A DNA stretch of 64,000 bases from Pleurotus ostreatus/Saccharomyces cerevisiae fusant (lineage: Eukaryota > Opisthokonta): the NCBI GenBank assembly GCA_024196135.1, contig JAMQCK010000071.1, positions 36,272-100,271 of the forward strand, given 5' to 3'. How positions within the stretch are numbered: the stretch's first letter is position 1; the number at the start of each line of letters is the position of its first letter. The notes below the pieces were generated by a model. That model ran no database searches and was not told the DNA's origin. It worked only from the letters and a program-made list of their open reading frames with translations. Of this stretch, positions 38,233 through 51,253 are shown piece by piece. The position numbers were made by a program, and so were the translations under genes.

Positions 38233-41200
38233 CTCGGCGCGAGGGAAGGGAAGCAAAAAGTCCGCGCCGTCGTTGGCGACCTCCGTATTTATGTCAGGCA
38301 CGAACACCCCTGGAATGTCGGATGCCCGGAAGCCAACATGATAATTTACGAGCATGCAACGTGCCACCGAAGACGTACCCGACGCCGGGGCCGTGCGGTG
38401 CTTCGCAGTCGAGGCGAGGACTGGACGCGAGACGAGCACGGAGACGACAGTCAGGCGCGGAGGGCTGCGGCGGAGAAGAGGGGTCCGGCGAAATATGAGC
38501 AGCGCATCACTGACGCCTCGAAGAACGGGAAGTCTCGGAGGGGCAAGTTGTCGCGTACAGCGAGAACTGATAGTGATTGCCACGACACCAACAAATGGGC
38601 AGAAGAATAGCAAAGACGAGAAATAATTGCATTGCGAGCTACGTAGACGGACTACACGCGAAATCTGGCTAGCAATTGATAAGTGGCTGGTCGCTAGCGC
38701 CACAGCGATAGCAAACAACTCACTGGTAACTACTACGCTTGGGGTCTTTTGGAGCGACCATGATTCCCTTGCCACCTTCACGAAGCGGGTGCGATATCTG
38801 GAAAGGGCACTCCTGCTCGATGATACGAGCGTGCTTTCGCATAGATTTTCGGAGGGAAGGCGCGGCAGAGCATGCGAAGGCGACGCTTGAAAGCTGCCAT
38901 TGCTTCTTCGTCTGTTGCAAAGTCGTGTCGTATGTGGATTGCGCCACAGGGGCCGCTTCAGGGAGACAACAGATAAGATGACTCTGTACACATCCCTGCG
39001 AGGCCCATTTCTCTCGTCAACTGCGAGGTCCAGCAACAATCAAGCGACGAGAAGAATGCAAGGGCACGTACCTAGATTCGGCAGTGACTACCTTCGCAAA
39101 CTTTAGCACGCGATTGCGAGGAGAGCATAGGCACAAACGAGCGTCTGGAAAGGAAAAAGTTCAGTACTTTGTAGAGATGACCATGCATGGCGAAGGACCC
39201 CAAGACAGCCCGAGATGGACAGGGGAAAAGTAATATTGAAGCGAATGTCTGGAGCGCCTCTTCGAGGATTCACTGGTGAGGTTCCGCAAAGGTCGAGGGG
39301 AGAACGAAAATCCGCCTCACCTATACGGCTTTGACTTCAGGCGCGCGACCGTCAATCCCCTGCTGTCGAGGCATGGTGAGAAGGAGGACGCAAGAGATCG
39401 CATTGCGGATTGCACGACCGTCCGTAGCGACATGGGCATGGTCGTCCTACACCCTCGGGGGATGAATCTAAATGCCTGTCCCCCTGTACACCAATGGGTA
39501 AGGCCTGAGGAAGGTATGAACAAGGATGACAACGACTGGGGGATTGAGACGCACCTCTACCGGGCTGCATTGAGTTACGAACGTAGGACACTTCCGTCCC
39601 AGGGTACGAGAGGGTTCCTGTACGCCAGGGGACGCCTGGCAAGGCTGATGTCGTTCGTAGGCTGACGCTCTGCGACGCAGAGCACCGGCCTGGCCGACAT
39701 CCGAGGAGCGCAATTCGCCATTCCGCTTCTCACTGTTAGCGAGAAGATGCAGATCAAGGGCATTCGTGTATAGTCTCTTTTGGCAGCCGTTCGTGGTTCG
39801 TGTAGCGGGTGACGGTGATCTGGGACGAGGAGGTGAGAGTGGGAGCCAGCCTTGGATTTGATCAACGTGCGCTTCATCTCTGTCCGCCATCATCATCTGC
39901 TTCTTCGATGCCTATAGCCTCGCGCAGCTGCATATACCCGCCCCTTGGTAGCATATACAGTCACTTGGTTAATCTGTGCAGACCGCTGGAACTTCCATCG
40001 TCTACATAAGCGAAATTGCGGTCGGCGTCAACGAGCCTGCCTCGCCCCCCACATCGCAGCCCGATCCCCCCAGCCGGGCATCTTCCTCCCGAGCGATTCA
40101 AACCCTCTACCCCCTATCGGTACCCGAGGCTCATACAGGCCAGCCATTCGAAACTATGGAAGCCACTGAAGACGGAGCAGGAAGATGTGAAGGATAATCT
40201 GAGGTGCGCGCATCCAGCCCTCCTGCGCGCGAACTGTGCACTGAGATCTTGCTCAGTTCGTCATGTCGACCTTCCTGTGACCATGCCCGCACTGGTATGA
40301 ACCCCCGAAGGAGCGAGCGCGCTCGCGGTAGCCTTCCAAGCGCTGAAGTAGTCCCTCGAGGGATCCCTGGGGGCTGCGCGCTCTACAGGCCTTTTCGGCC
40401 CCCATGCCGCGTCGACGTGGACGTCGGATGACCGCCGCCTATCTCAGTGCCTCAGCGTATCTCTGGAAGAAGCGATGCGCCAACTTCGAGCGTCCGAAGC
40501 TGCCTACTGGCGGTCGAGCACGTCGATGACTGGTTCGGATATCGGCCCAAGCACGCGTTCCGGAGGACTGGCAGACGTGCGAGCATACACGAGCAATGGC
40601 GCTTCGGTCTGCAGATCCTGCATATGGACCGCAAGGCTGCAGTCGTACACGTTCTTGTGCGGTTGTACCACGGGAGTCTTTAGCACTGTCCAGCAAGACG
40701 CCTTTGCGTGGTTGACTTCTCTTTTGGTTTGTCGAAGCGTGCCAGAACTGCAATGTGAGCGATTCGTAATGTCTGTCGCACGCGCTCTGGCTAACTTAGC
40801 TTGCAGATCGACGACTGTGGGCGACTGCCGAGACGCTCGCGCGGGACAAACCAATGAATAGACCCGGGCGCCTGATGCAGCTCGGTGCAGGGTCAGTCGG
40901 TCAAAGAGCGTCGCCTACTGCAAGAAGCCCTCTTCAGCGCGTGCGCGAAAAGGCCCAAGTGCAGCATCGACCTTCTTCATTGTCACTGGTACGAGTTCTC
41001 GTTCCCGGACTCGGGAATCTTGGCTGACCATGTCCGCAGCGAACCCTTTCGTGCGCGAGGTTTATCATGACTTCAGAGGGCATAAGATCTGGGGGTGGAT
41101 ATCGACGGCATGACGCGAGGCTTCCCTTGGCGCTGTCCTTGCTCGTCGAACCTTTGCAACACGACGCATGTCAAGGTGACTACAATACCCGAGTATCAAG

Positions 41201-41844
41201 AACAAGGTCCGTCGTTCTATACGCCCTTCACTTCCCTACTTTCTTACGCTGGCAGTAGAGCCTTTACTCGTTCGTCCGGCACCTCTCATTGCGCAATGAG
41301 TCGCAATTTCGGTCGCTTGCTCTTCGCCGGCTTCACTGTCCTGGCTAGACATCGTCAAAATATACAAGTGGACATATAGCGGCGCGCTCGTATCCATCTG
41401 GCCTTCCGATGGTCAAGCCCAATATACGAGGATCAAAACAATTTCAGCGCGTCGTTCGCTCGCAGAATGATCCCAATGCATCGGATAGCGTCAATGTTCC
41501 TCGGTATCCAACTATATCCCTCCTCCGACCCCGTCCATCATCTTTCCAACCTCGGTGCCGCCCGATCATGGCGCTATTCCGTCCCTCCTCCGCGTCCGCC
41601 TTTCCCTTGCAGCCCCACGCGTTTCCCGAACGCCGGTCCCTCCCAGCCGTCTCTATCCCTCATCGGTCCTTCCTGTCCGCCGCTCCCTTCTCCTCCCGCC
41701 AAGCCCTCCAGATCCACCTCGGCTATCGGTCCCTACGACCTCCTTTGGCCTTCTATACCGCCTTCCAACGCCTCGTCTTCCCTCCGCCCGAAGCTTCCAC
41801 CCACGCCCACCCGCAATGGCTCGCGGCGCACATGCTGCCTGCGA
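38233..41844. other. Gene-poor region of 3.6 kb
   Basis: Several frames of 90-150 codons exist (for example 39276-39665 plus and 39468-39896 minus), but they overlap on opposite strands, have no domain and carry no consistent splicing. A decayed gene around 40000-41100 is possible, not shown. Plus-strand frames at 41409-42082 are antisense to the NLR 3' end. Confidence 0.4.
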
Positions 41845-44800
41845 TCACCACGAGAAACTCCAATCCTCGAAGGCGCCTTCGCGCCGCGCGCGCTCGCCGG
41901 GGCTCATTGGCGGTCGATCGTCGTCGTCCTCCCTCGCCCGCTTGTCGCCAGATCTGAGGTGCTGGTCGACGACTGCAGTCGGGGGTACGCCGACGACTAC
42001 CGCACGAGGCGGCTGGTCCTCCGCTGACGAGGGCTCGTCAACGTCCATCGCTGACGGGCGGTCGTCCATAGTTGAGTCGTGAATCTGAACATCCATCGAC
42101 AAATCGCCCTCGCTATTCTCTCGTGTCACATCCTTCGCGCTCAGCGGCTGCGGCTCGGATGTGGATGACGTTGACGCTAGACTCTCACGAGGGGGCTGAG
42201 GCTCGATGGACGTGCCAGTGGCGTTGCCATGTTGTGGGATACAGGCGGCTTGATACTGCGCCAGTGCACAAGAATCCACCAGTGCTAGAGCCCAGCTTGG
42301 GAGGTCCGGTAGACGCCCTGCGTGGTCACGTATGTATGGATTCGCTCCTGCTTTGAAGAACACACGAAGCACGCTAGCTATGCACGTCACTTCGCAGGCG
42401 ATGTGCAGGACCGTTCGTCCTGTACTATCCTGGGCATTGACATCGGCGCCCTTCGACACTAGGAACTCGATGACAGGGCCGTGCGGGTAGCTGTAACGTG
42501 CCAGCATATGTAGTGGAGTCCTACCGTGTGCGTCCCTGGCATTGACTTCCGCTCCTTGCTCAGCGAGCCGGCGCGTTACAGTGGCAAGATCACTTGGGCC
42601 AGGGTGAATGTCGTGCTCAATCAAGAGCTGAATGGCAAGGTGAAGAGGTGTGGCACCGTCTGTTTCTGCTCGAGCATCGACATCGGCTTCGGCGTCAAGT
42701 AATACCAAGACGTATTGCGCGTCAGCATGGGGAATACGTCGTATGGCTGCGTGGAGAGGGGTATCGCCCTTCTCATCGCGGGTGCCCACTGCTGCACCGG
42801 CCGATAAGAGGAGTCTGAAAATCTCGATGTCGTCGTTGGAGGCCATCGCTTTGTGCAGCAGACATGTGTTCGATGGTGATGGTGTGCTCATGCGGTTGAT
42901 GTCTGCCCCTCTAGCGGTTAACATGCGAGCGAAAGAAAGTCGCCAGTGGACCTCCTCCCTACACTGGTCACGATCCCAATCATGACGAGACACATATTCC
43001 CTCGCGCCATCGACCACATACCACAGAGCAGTTTTGCCCTCGGCATTGGGGATATTGGTATCTGTCTTTTCAGTCAATAAGATACGCGCCAACTCGAGAG
43101 TGAGTTCGCGGACAGCATAGGTTTGCGCTACGTCATGCAACGGTGTCGCTAGTGTATTGTCGCGAGCATTAGTGTCCGCAATCTCCTCGTTGACTAGGGA
43201 AGCTATGACGCTGCGAGGTACTTGTCCACACTCCTCATCGTCTAGCAGGAAGTGAAGTAGTGTAGAGCCATCCAGCTTCCTAGCGTAGAGGTTGATGTCG
43301 AGTTTTTGAAGAGTTTGCTTGGCAAGAGCATACTCAGGAACATGGAGGAACACAAACTTAGCCATCTGCAGATGCACATTGTTGCCGTTGTTATCAAATG
43401 GTGACATGAGTGCCCCATGGTCGATGAGAATGCGAGCAGCTTCGAAGCAGCCATTGTAGTCACTGCAGTCACCCATATTGGAGTGTATGATACTAAAGAG
43501 CGGTGATTGTCCATTTCTGTTCAGGACATTTGGGTCCGCTCCCTTCTCGAGTAAAGCAATGATGAAGTCTTTGCGATGAATTGCGGCAGCGTAATGTAGC
43601 GATGTCCCATCCCAGCAATCAGAATGGACCCGCTCATCAAAGTTGAAATATCCGATAACATTGGGATTTGCGCCCCGGTCGAGGAGCAGATGAAGGAGAA
43701 CAAGAGAATAAGGTCCATCCAACATCATTGCTGAGGTGAGTGGTGATGGATTTGTGTGGCCCAGATGCACACCACTATCGATGAGCATAAAGGCAAACCC
43801 GCCTAGCTTGGCAGTAGAATCAATCGCATATGAAAGCATTTCACTGGCAACAGCATCCGGGGAGCAAGCAACAAATTGAGCAACACTGTGTTTCAGGGTA
43901 TCCGAGTCTTCTTCGCTGCATGAATTTGCATACTGACAGCAGTATATTTTTGCATGGTACTGAAGAGGGTGATCGTGGTGTTCGGAACGCGCCAACCGTT
44001 CGGAGCCCAGATGCAGTGTTTCCCGGCTGCACGCTATAAGGTAGGACAGGCACATCTGTGTCATGGCAAGGTGGGCCGACGACTCATCTATATGCAGACG
44101 TGATGCCTTGTCCAGAAGGTAGTCGCGGACAGAGTTATGCGCAATGCGGACGTAGCCACCTCGATAGGATAAGAAGGTAGAGTTTATGATGGCCATAATT
44201 TTGTCCGGAGATGACGGGAGTAGACTTCTGTCGAACGTCGGCAGGAGACCTTCCTTCGAGAAATCGAATGCTACAAGCTCGCTGAAGTAATGCTCAGGAA
44301 GGCTTTGATGTGTGAAGAGCAACCATCCGAGTAGGCGTTTCACATCATCCAATCTGTGGGCTGGTATGCTGGCAGCCGCGTTGTCGTAGATATCCTTCAA
44401 TCGCCTTGGCAGAGTGCGCGCCATTTTTCGCACTTCACTTGGCATGCCGACGACCCTTTCTAATTCTTTTGCCATAAGGATTGTCCAGCGAAAGCTATTG
44501 TGGCGTGAGTTTTCTACGCGAGTCAGTCAGAGCCTGAAGCTTGCACTCACTTTCCTTCAGAACCGGTGCTTAAAGTCTTGCGTACTAAGTCAGCATCTTT
44601 GGCTCCCAGCTTGGCCAGCCTGGTACCAGCGAGTTTGCTGCCCAGTATGAGCGTGATGTCGCCTGCAACAAGGTTTTGACTTATGGCCACTTTTAGGTCG
44701 GCCAAACGACTTAGATCCTCACGGTACAGCACCTCGGTACGGCTCGATACGAGAAGGGATACATTGTCATGTTTATCGCGAAGATCTTGTAGGAAAGGCA

Positions 44801-46632
44801 CAACTGTGTCGTCGTCGGCTTCATCAAGAGCGTCCACGACGATGAACACACGTTTGGCGACCAGGTCGAGCAAGTCATGTGCTTGTCGTCGCAGGGTTTC
44901 CATTGACGGCTGTGAGTATCCATCTTCGTGTTCTCCGCGTAGCTCCAGGAGATTTTTGTAGCACATGTCATTACTACCTGCGAGCCGGCAAAGAAGCATC
45001 GACAGGAGCTCTCTGAGATCTCGATGGCGTGAGCTAGTAGCATCAAAGAAGTGCGCGAGACCGAGGTGCCCTTCATTCGAGACTGCCGTATCCACGATGA
45101 TTTGACGAAGTGCCATTGCCCTGCGATATTGCTTGTCACATTACTTAGCGGCGAGGCTCAATCGGACATACATGACGGTGCTTTTGCCGGAACCAGCTAT
45201 CCACTCATCAACCTCACGCTCTACTCTGAGATGAGAAGTGCGTACCGCTTCCATGTAGCCAGAGAACACGACTGCCGCCCCGCTGGAACGACCGCAATTC
45301 GGGACTATCCAAGAACCAGGAACCGGTCCCGCTAACACGAGTGTCCAGGACATCGTTCATCCTGACCGAGGAATCTGGATACGAGAGCCACTTGTAGATC
45401 TTGGCCAGGTCGTCCGTCCCTGGCACACAGCAACGTCAGAAACTCTCTGGTCACTGAAGAGCGAGGTCTTACTTTTTCCGCTCTTGAAGGCGTTGAGGGT
45501 CCGATATAAGTCGTTTCTGATATGTTCCAACACTTTCCTATCGTCAAGCATCTGTTCCATAGACGAGGACGACGTCTGAAAGACCAATCCTGGTCACACG
45601 ATTAGCGCGAGCGCTTTGAGAGCGAGACAAGGTCGACAAACTCTGGATTTCCTGCACGATCTCTTTGATCTGGCCGAGACAGAAGCCGGTCGCGTCCTGC
45701 TTGCTGCTGCTATCTGCGAAGGATTAGCACCTCATAGCGACGGCTCGAGCCAACTGGACCTACTTGCGATGAAATCGCCAAGCGCACTCATCATTCTCCT
45801 GACCGTATCGAGTGTCACGGCGGAGATCATTTGATGATGAGTGCTGGCGAGTCGCCCTAGCTCCTTGAGCGCGTCTGGTACCTCCTTGCCGTGAGCCAGT
45901 TTCTTGATGAAGTGCTCTATCGGTAGGTAGGATATTAGGCGGGTGCACCTTCGTCGATATCGGAAGACGTACTCATGCGCCCTTCCTTCTGGGTCTTTCC
46001 AATCACCCCGAAGACGTTGAGTATCTGAGCGAGCAGCTTGACCGAAGCGCCGCGCAGCGCTTCGTGCATGTTGCACGATGCGAGTGGTACGATGATGCGC
46101 AGGTATTGGTCAATCGTGTCGAATACGGTCAGGATGTCGTCGAAGTCCTCCCTGACTTTCATCGCTGTCTGGAAAAGATGAGTCGCGACGCACGCGGTAG
46201 GTGGCACGATGTTCACCTCGACGACCACGCCGATCGCTGTGAATACGGCCTTCATGGGCGAGTACGGCTGCCCACCCCGCGTTAGAACAAAGCAGATGAC
46301 ACTATGATGAGAGTACGCACCATAGAGATTGCATCGCCGAGCGCTCCGCTGAGCGTCTGTACGATGCAGGCAACAGGCTTAATCTTGGAGCGCAACTTGT
46401 TCATCCACGACGGGCTGTCTTCGCGGAACTCCTTGAATTTGGTCACAGACCTTTCGACGTAGACGTATAGCTCGTCGATGCTGTTAAACTTGGGCAGTTC
46501 GGCGAGCGGCTTGTTCGTTTTCTCGTATAGCTTGACGGCCTCTGGCCAGAGCGACGTAGCGAGATAGTTGGCTTCGAGGCCGTGGTCGGGGTCGGGGTCG
46601 GGCGGCATTGCAGGGCTCGGCGGTCGCGACAT
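41845..46632 (-). CDS. NLR-like STAND receptor: Goodbye domain, NACHT NTPase, ankyrin repeats; about 1,455 aa
   Basis: Exons 46632-46321, 46267-45973, 45916-45764, 45713-45642, 45589-45473, 45419-45246, 45196-45172, 45120-44551 and 44494-41845 join with all phases closing. Residues about 30-260 match the fungal STAND N-terminal Goodbye domain (LWPEAVKLYEK, SIDELYVYVE, MKAVFTAIGVVVE, FIKKLAHGKEVPDALKELGRL). The NACHT part has WLHGSAGSGKST (Walker A), VFIVVDALDEAD (Walker B) and SLLVSSRTE (sensor). A helical linker leads to about ten ankyrin repeats (DGTSLHYAA, KGDTPLHAAI, DGATPLHLAI, HGRTPLHML, TGRTVLHIA) and an acidic tail. Proteins of this design are fungal NLRs linked to non-self recognition and regulated cell death. 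The P-loop is split by a 25-nt exon. Confidence 0.9.
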
Positions 46633-47986
46633 GGCGTGGAGGTCCTGCTGGCGATGGTAGTGGTAAGAGCGAAGCGGTGAGGCAGGTCCACAGCACCTTC
46701 AGGCTGCTGACTGTCAACAGCACGTCGAGCGCGTGGCGCCGGCAGGTCACAACCTCCGACGATGCACTGGCGAGATCTGGATATGGATCAGATAGGAGCA
46801 TGGGCTGTATGTCAAACCTTATAGAAGCGGCGCCGTGCACAGACATCGTCGGCCGCCTTACGCGCGCTTACGGGGACCGGCCAGCGCTCGATACAATGTT
46901 GAAGTCGCGTTTCTCCTGTGAATCCTCAAAGGACCATCCAGGGCGATAATTAGAGTGATGCAGCGCGTCATCTACTCGATGAGGACGCTGAATTCCGGGC
47001 TAAACGAAGGCTGCGAATCATCAGCATCTTGTAGACACTCATCAGAACCGGAGACTGAGTACAATGCGCTCTAGCTAGTTCAGCAGAGGCGCTGCTACAA
47101 GCGAAGCCCTAGATCAGTAAACGATGTCGCTGGGAAGTCGACACAACTGACCTCCTGCCCAACGGAGCGGCTTATGCTCCCAAGTTCATAGGGCGAAGGT
47201 GATTGACGAGTGGCCGGAGAGCCAGCAAGAGAGAAGAATTGATCGCATTACGAGCTATCTATACAGCAGAACATACGACCGCTTGTTCGAGACTTGAAAC
47301 CGGCCTGGCAAGCACGACTCCCGATGCTCATGGGAGGATGACGATACCGCGATGATTTCAGAACATCAGCAGCAAAAAGCAGATACGAGATTCCTCTCGA
47401 TTTGGCGAGAACTAAAGAGCTAGACAAATCCATTGAGCGCTGCGTGCTGATCCGTAGATGGGTCCGAGTGTTGAACCTAGCTTGCATGGGTGAACGAGCG
47501 AAGTCGTCGATGTCGTATGAGACCCACGAACCCGAGTAAGAGAATTACAACAAAGGGATGTTGTCGTCAATTGATGTCGTCGGTGTCGACGGTTTGAAGT
47601 CTGCCTCTGAGTAAATGGTGGTTGAGGTCAAGGCTGTTTGTGACTGGTTGTGACGTCTCACCGTAACGGTCCAGGCACGTGGATATATTTGTGGCGTCGC
47701 TCCGGCCCGGGTCACTGAGCTTACCGTACGACTTTGCTATCATTCCAGTCACCGGTTACGATTCTTGCACAGCTCGCATGTCACCGTGAGCCCAGACAAT
47801 CTCTCCATTATGTCAATTCTACTCACGAACGGTTCCTCCAACCCGTGTCGGCGTTCCGACTCGGACGTACGAATCACTTCGGCCTGATGTTCTGTAGCAC
47901 TTTAAAGTCCTGTGGTTCGAACGAAGCCCGCTAATTCTTCTTGGACGTTACCACCATCTACTACTCAGACTGCGCCATTTCACAAC
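46633..47986. other. Intergenic region between NLR and SDR genes
   Basis: 1.35 kb with only short frames; no RNA gene or repeat recognised. It holds both divergent promoters. Confidence 0.45.
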
Positions 47987-49328
47987 ATGGGACAGCTTTT
48001 GAGTGAATGTCTACCGCCTCCCCCGACCTGGACGACGGCCGACATTCCTGACCTGACGGGCAAAGTTGCGCTCGTTACGGGCGGCAATACCGGTATCGGC
48101 AAGGAGACCGTACGCGCTCTACTCGAACATAACGCTACCGTCTACCTTGCTGCACGCAATGCAGACAAGGCGAACGCCGCTATCGCTGAGCTCAAGGAGG
48201 CTACCGGAAAGGAGGCGCTCTTCCTCAAGCTCGACCTGTCCGACTTGCATGCTATCAAGGCGGCCGCTGAGGAATTTCTCGGTAAGGAGCGCCACCTCGA
48301 CATCCTATTCAACAGCGCGTGCGTAAACCTCCCTTGCCTCCGTCCGAAAGACATGTACTCATCTACATCAGAGGCGTCATGATGACCCCTGTCGACGAAT
48401 GCACTGTTGATGGTGAGCACAAACAAATTCTCGGCGACGTCCTTACCTTGAACAATTCTTCGTAGGCTACGACCTTCAATTCGGCACCAACGTTTTGGGT
48501 AAGCCATTCTCCCTGATTTTCAATGTCTTTTGACCGTCTCTGTTCTCCAGGTCATTTCTACTTCACCAAGCTTCTCCTCCCGGCGCTGCTCCCTCCTGGA
48601 GGAGCTGACCCCAAGTCAACTGAACCGGCTCGAGTTATCACTACCTCGTCTGTCGGCCACCGTCCTGGCCGCCTCGACTTCGGTACCCTGCGCGACGGCC
48701 CGCGCCGCCGTCGCAAGTGGACGCAGACCCTGTACTTCCAGAGCAAGTTGGTGCGTCCTATCTCTCGCCAGAAAAGAAACGTGAACCACTGACGTGTCCT
48801 TCAGGGCGACATCCTGATTGCCTTGGAGCTCCAGCGCCAGTACGGCGACAAGGGAATCGTCTCCATCGCCGTCAACCCTGGCAACCTCGACAGCGAGCTC
48901 TATCGGCATTTGCCGAAGCTTCAGGTGGCGCTTTTGGTGAGCTCGTCTGTCCTCGACCGACGACTTGAAGGTCCAAGCAGGCTAACACCATTGTCAGCGC
49001 CCCTTCCTCTATCCGCCGCCGCTCGGCGCACTCACTCAGCTGTACGCTGGCACGGCCCCGGAGGCTGCGAACTTTGGCGGAGAAGTGAGTGATACCCGTG
49101 CTTGCTTTCTCCCTGCGCATTCAAATTGCCATCCCCGTGGCGCTTTTCATTCCGTCTCGTCTCTTCCTCGTCTCTTCCTCGTCTCTTCACCGTCGCTTGC
49201 ATGCTCACGTTCTTCATCAGTATCTCATGCCTTGGGCGCGCCGCGGCAAGGCGCAGGCTCTCGCGCGTGACGAGCAGCTCGCGCGCGAGCTCTGGAAGTG
49301 GTGCGAGGAGCAAGTCGAGAAGATTTGA
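47987..49328 (+). CDS. Short-chain dehydrogenase/reductase, 310 aa, seven exons
   Basis: Exons 47987-48318, 48372-48412, 48466-48498, 48551-48750, 48805-48936, 48998-49084 and 49221-49328 sum to 310 codons plus stop with all phases closing. It is a Rossmann-fold NAD(P)H enzyme: cofactor motif TGGNTGIG (about residue 31), NSAG restored by splicing, the Ser of VITTSSVGH, the active-site YFQSK (YxxxK) and the NPG segment [10 protein letters not shown]. Basic residues after the first strand (AARNADK) favour NADP(H). The layout resembles retinol-dehydrogenase/WWOX-like SDRs, but the substrate cannot be predicted. The cytosol is likely, as no targeting signal is seen. Confidence 0.9.
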
Positions 49329-50173
49329 GGGGCGTCGCATAGCGATGAAGCCCGTTGATCTGACTATAACCCATAAGTACGTACTTTGCGCTTCGTCCGA
49401 CTGGCGATGACTGACGGTGCATAGGGGGCCTTCGTAGGGGTGCTTAATGCACTGTAGGATTTTCGTCATCACTTCAACACAAACTATCTCGATACCCATC
49501 GACCAAATCTGTTTTCTTTCCTTGATTGAGGGCTCGCGTTGCTATCTCGCACGCACTACGGTCGTCCTGCTCAAGCCGCCTGAATGATGATCTCCGACCG
49601 AACGCGGGTCGATCAAGCTTGCAAGGTCATTTATCCATATACGCCGTGCTTGTCTTGCGGCTCTCTACGTGAGTTTGTCGCCCGCGTGAGGTTGCCTGCG
49701 CTCATCCCCGTCGTCTCATGACCGCGAGAAGTTCAGTAGCAACCAGTCACCTATGCCTGTGCTGCAGACGCACGAAGTCTCCTCACCGCCTCTTCCTGAG
49801 GAGTAAGAGCCGTAATTGAAGTGACAATAGCGATCACAATCGCACCCGCTTACAACAAGCAAACGCGCTTTGCTCTGAGGACCGACATGCGTGACTTTGA
49901 CGGACCCGCGCTCTATGACGCTGCAATGAAGTGACTCTTCGTACTACCCGGCTGGTAGCACCCGCCAAGCCCCCCTTTGACTACACCTAGCCTGCTGGAC
50001 ACGCACTACCCGCCAGCGCCCTTCGCTATCTTGTCCATCTTCCAAGCGCTAGTGCGTCCCTCTCTCCACCTGTAAGCCCGACTATCGTCGCCGCCATCGT
50101 CGCCTACGCTATAAGGTGAGGTCCCCTCCTTCACCACCCGCACCCCCAGGCCGCTGACCCGCCAACCCTCGCG
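49329..50173. other. Intergenic region and promoter of the CFEM-like gene
   Basis: No coding sequence recognised. TATAAG at 50110-50115 is exactly 64 bases before the ATG at 50174, the same spacing as at the related gene at 32382. Confidence 0.5.
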
Positions 50174-50483
50174 ATGCGCTTCGCCCTCATCGCCATCGCG
50201 CTCGGTATCGCAGACCTCGTCCAGGCGACTAGCACATCCGTATCAAGTGCGCATCGCTTCCACTACGTTTACGTTCAACTGACCTATTCAACACTTAGGC
50301 GGCTGCGGGGACGCGTGCATCGCGCAGCTGAACTGCAGAGCTACCGGCGCCGACGCCCGGATATGTCATTGCCGTACCTCCACCGTTCCGGTGGTCTTGG
50401 AGTGTTTATTCGATGTGTGTGCCTCCGACGAGGAGCGGTTCGAGGCCGACGCGGCTTTTGGAGTGTACTGTGGGGGATTCTAG
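50174..50483 (+). CDS. Small secreted CFEM-like cysteine-rich protein, 85 aa
   Basis: Exons 50174-50246 and 50299-50483 join in phase 1. Signal peptide MRFALIAIALGIADLVQA is followed by SGCGDAC, LNC, RICHC, LEC, DVC and VYC, eight Cys in CFEM spacing, in a product of the same length as that at 32382-32729. Identity outside the Cys frame is modest. There is no anchor, so it is predicted secreted. The place of the intron, right after the signal peptide, is shared with the other two small members. Confidence 0.8.
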
Positions 50484-50829
50484 GCTCATAAGAGGTTGGA
50501 ATCGTGCCGTATGCAACATCAGAATGACGGGAGCTACGGGCGAAAGGAATTATAGCTGCGGACTTAAGTATAGGAATTGTAGAACGAAGGCGGTCATCCC
50601 TGCCTTCCGGCATTTATAAACGAGACGCCAATAGATGTTCCTTTAGAAAAGGACTTCCAATGAACTCTGTAACCCGGAGGTAGTAGCCACCCGGCATCTC
50701 GCTGGACGGTATGCATGTCGCGATTGTGCTGTGGGAAGAAATGCTATTCTAGCGTCGAGATCAAACTGGGGGCCTCCGTGCCGCAATGTTCGAGTTTTGG
50801 GTATACTGTATGGAGGCTGGTGCGCAGAA

Positions 50830-51010
50830 TCTGATGTGCCATGAAAGTAAGAAGGAAAGAAGGAAGCGGGCGAAGCCCGGCAACTTCCGGCGGATGTCGG
50901 TACCGAGACCATGTGACATGCCATCAATTGAACTTCTCAGGGCCTCTTTGCATCGATTCAAAGGCCGCTACTGTATGCTCGAGAATATGAGCATGAGTTG
51001 TGAGATTTTC
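50830..51010 (-). repeat. Dispersed diverged repeat, copy A
   Basis: Read on the minus strand, this stretch aligns to 56250-56440 on the plus strand, best over ggcatgtcacatg...tctcggtaccgaca...cgccg and cttactttcatggca. Copies differ by substitutions and small indels. No gene lies in either. Confidence 0.55.
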
Positions 51011-51253
51011 CATACTCTTGAAAATTCAATGACGCATCCAGCAGGTCTGAAGATGATTGGGCCCGAGAGTGGCACATGGGAGGCGGTTGAAGATTTGGAC
51101 GACGTGTGGATGCTCACGTCGACGCCGCGGTAGCCGGCAACAAGTCTTCATACCTTGTCCAAAGCATCTGTATTCATCGAATTTACGGTGGATTTACGCG
51201 TTTCGTGCTGAAGTATACGAAGCTGACGAGCGGAAAAAGAGCTTTCATCCTGA

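Noticed and set aside
37885..39039. 384-codon minus-strand ORF as one protein
   Set aside because: Its usable part is only the CFEM-like first exon (38232-38160). The rest has no domain, and the real second exon is in another frame after an intron.
41409..42082. Three overlapping Pro/Ser-rich plus-strand ORFs
   Set aside because: They are antisense to the low-complexity 3' end of the NLR gene or lie in flanking DNA, and they lack splice or domain support.
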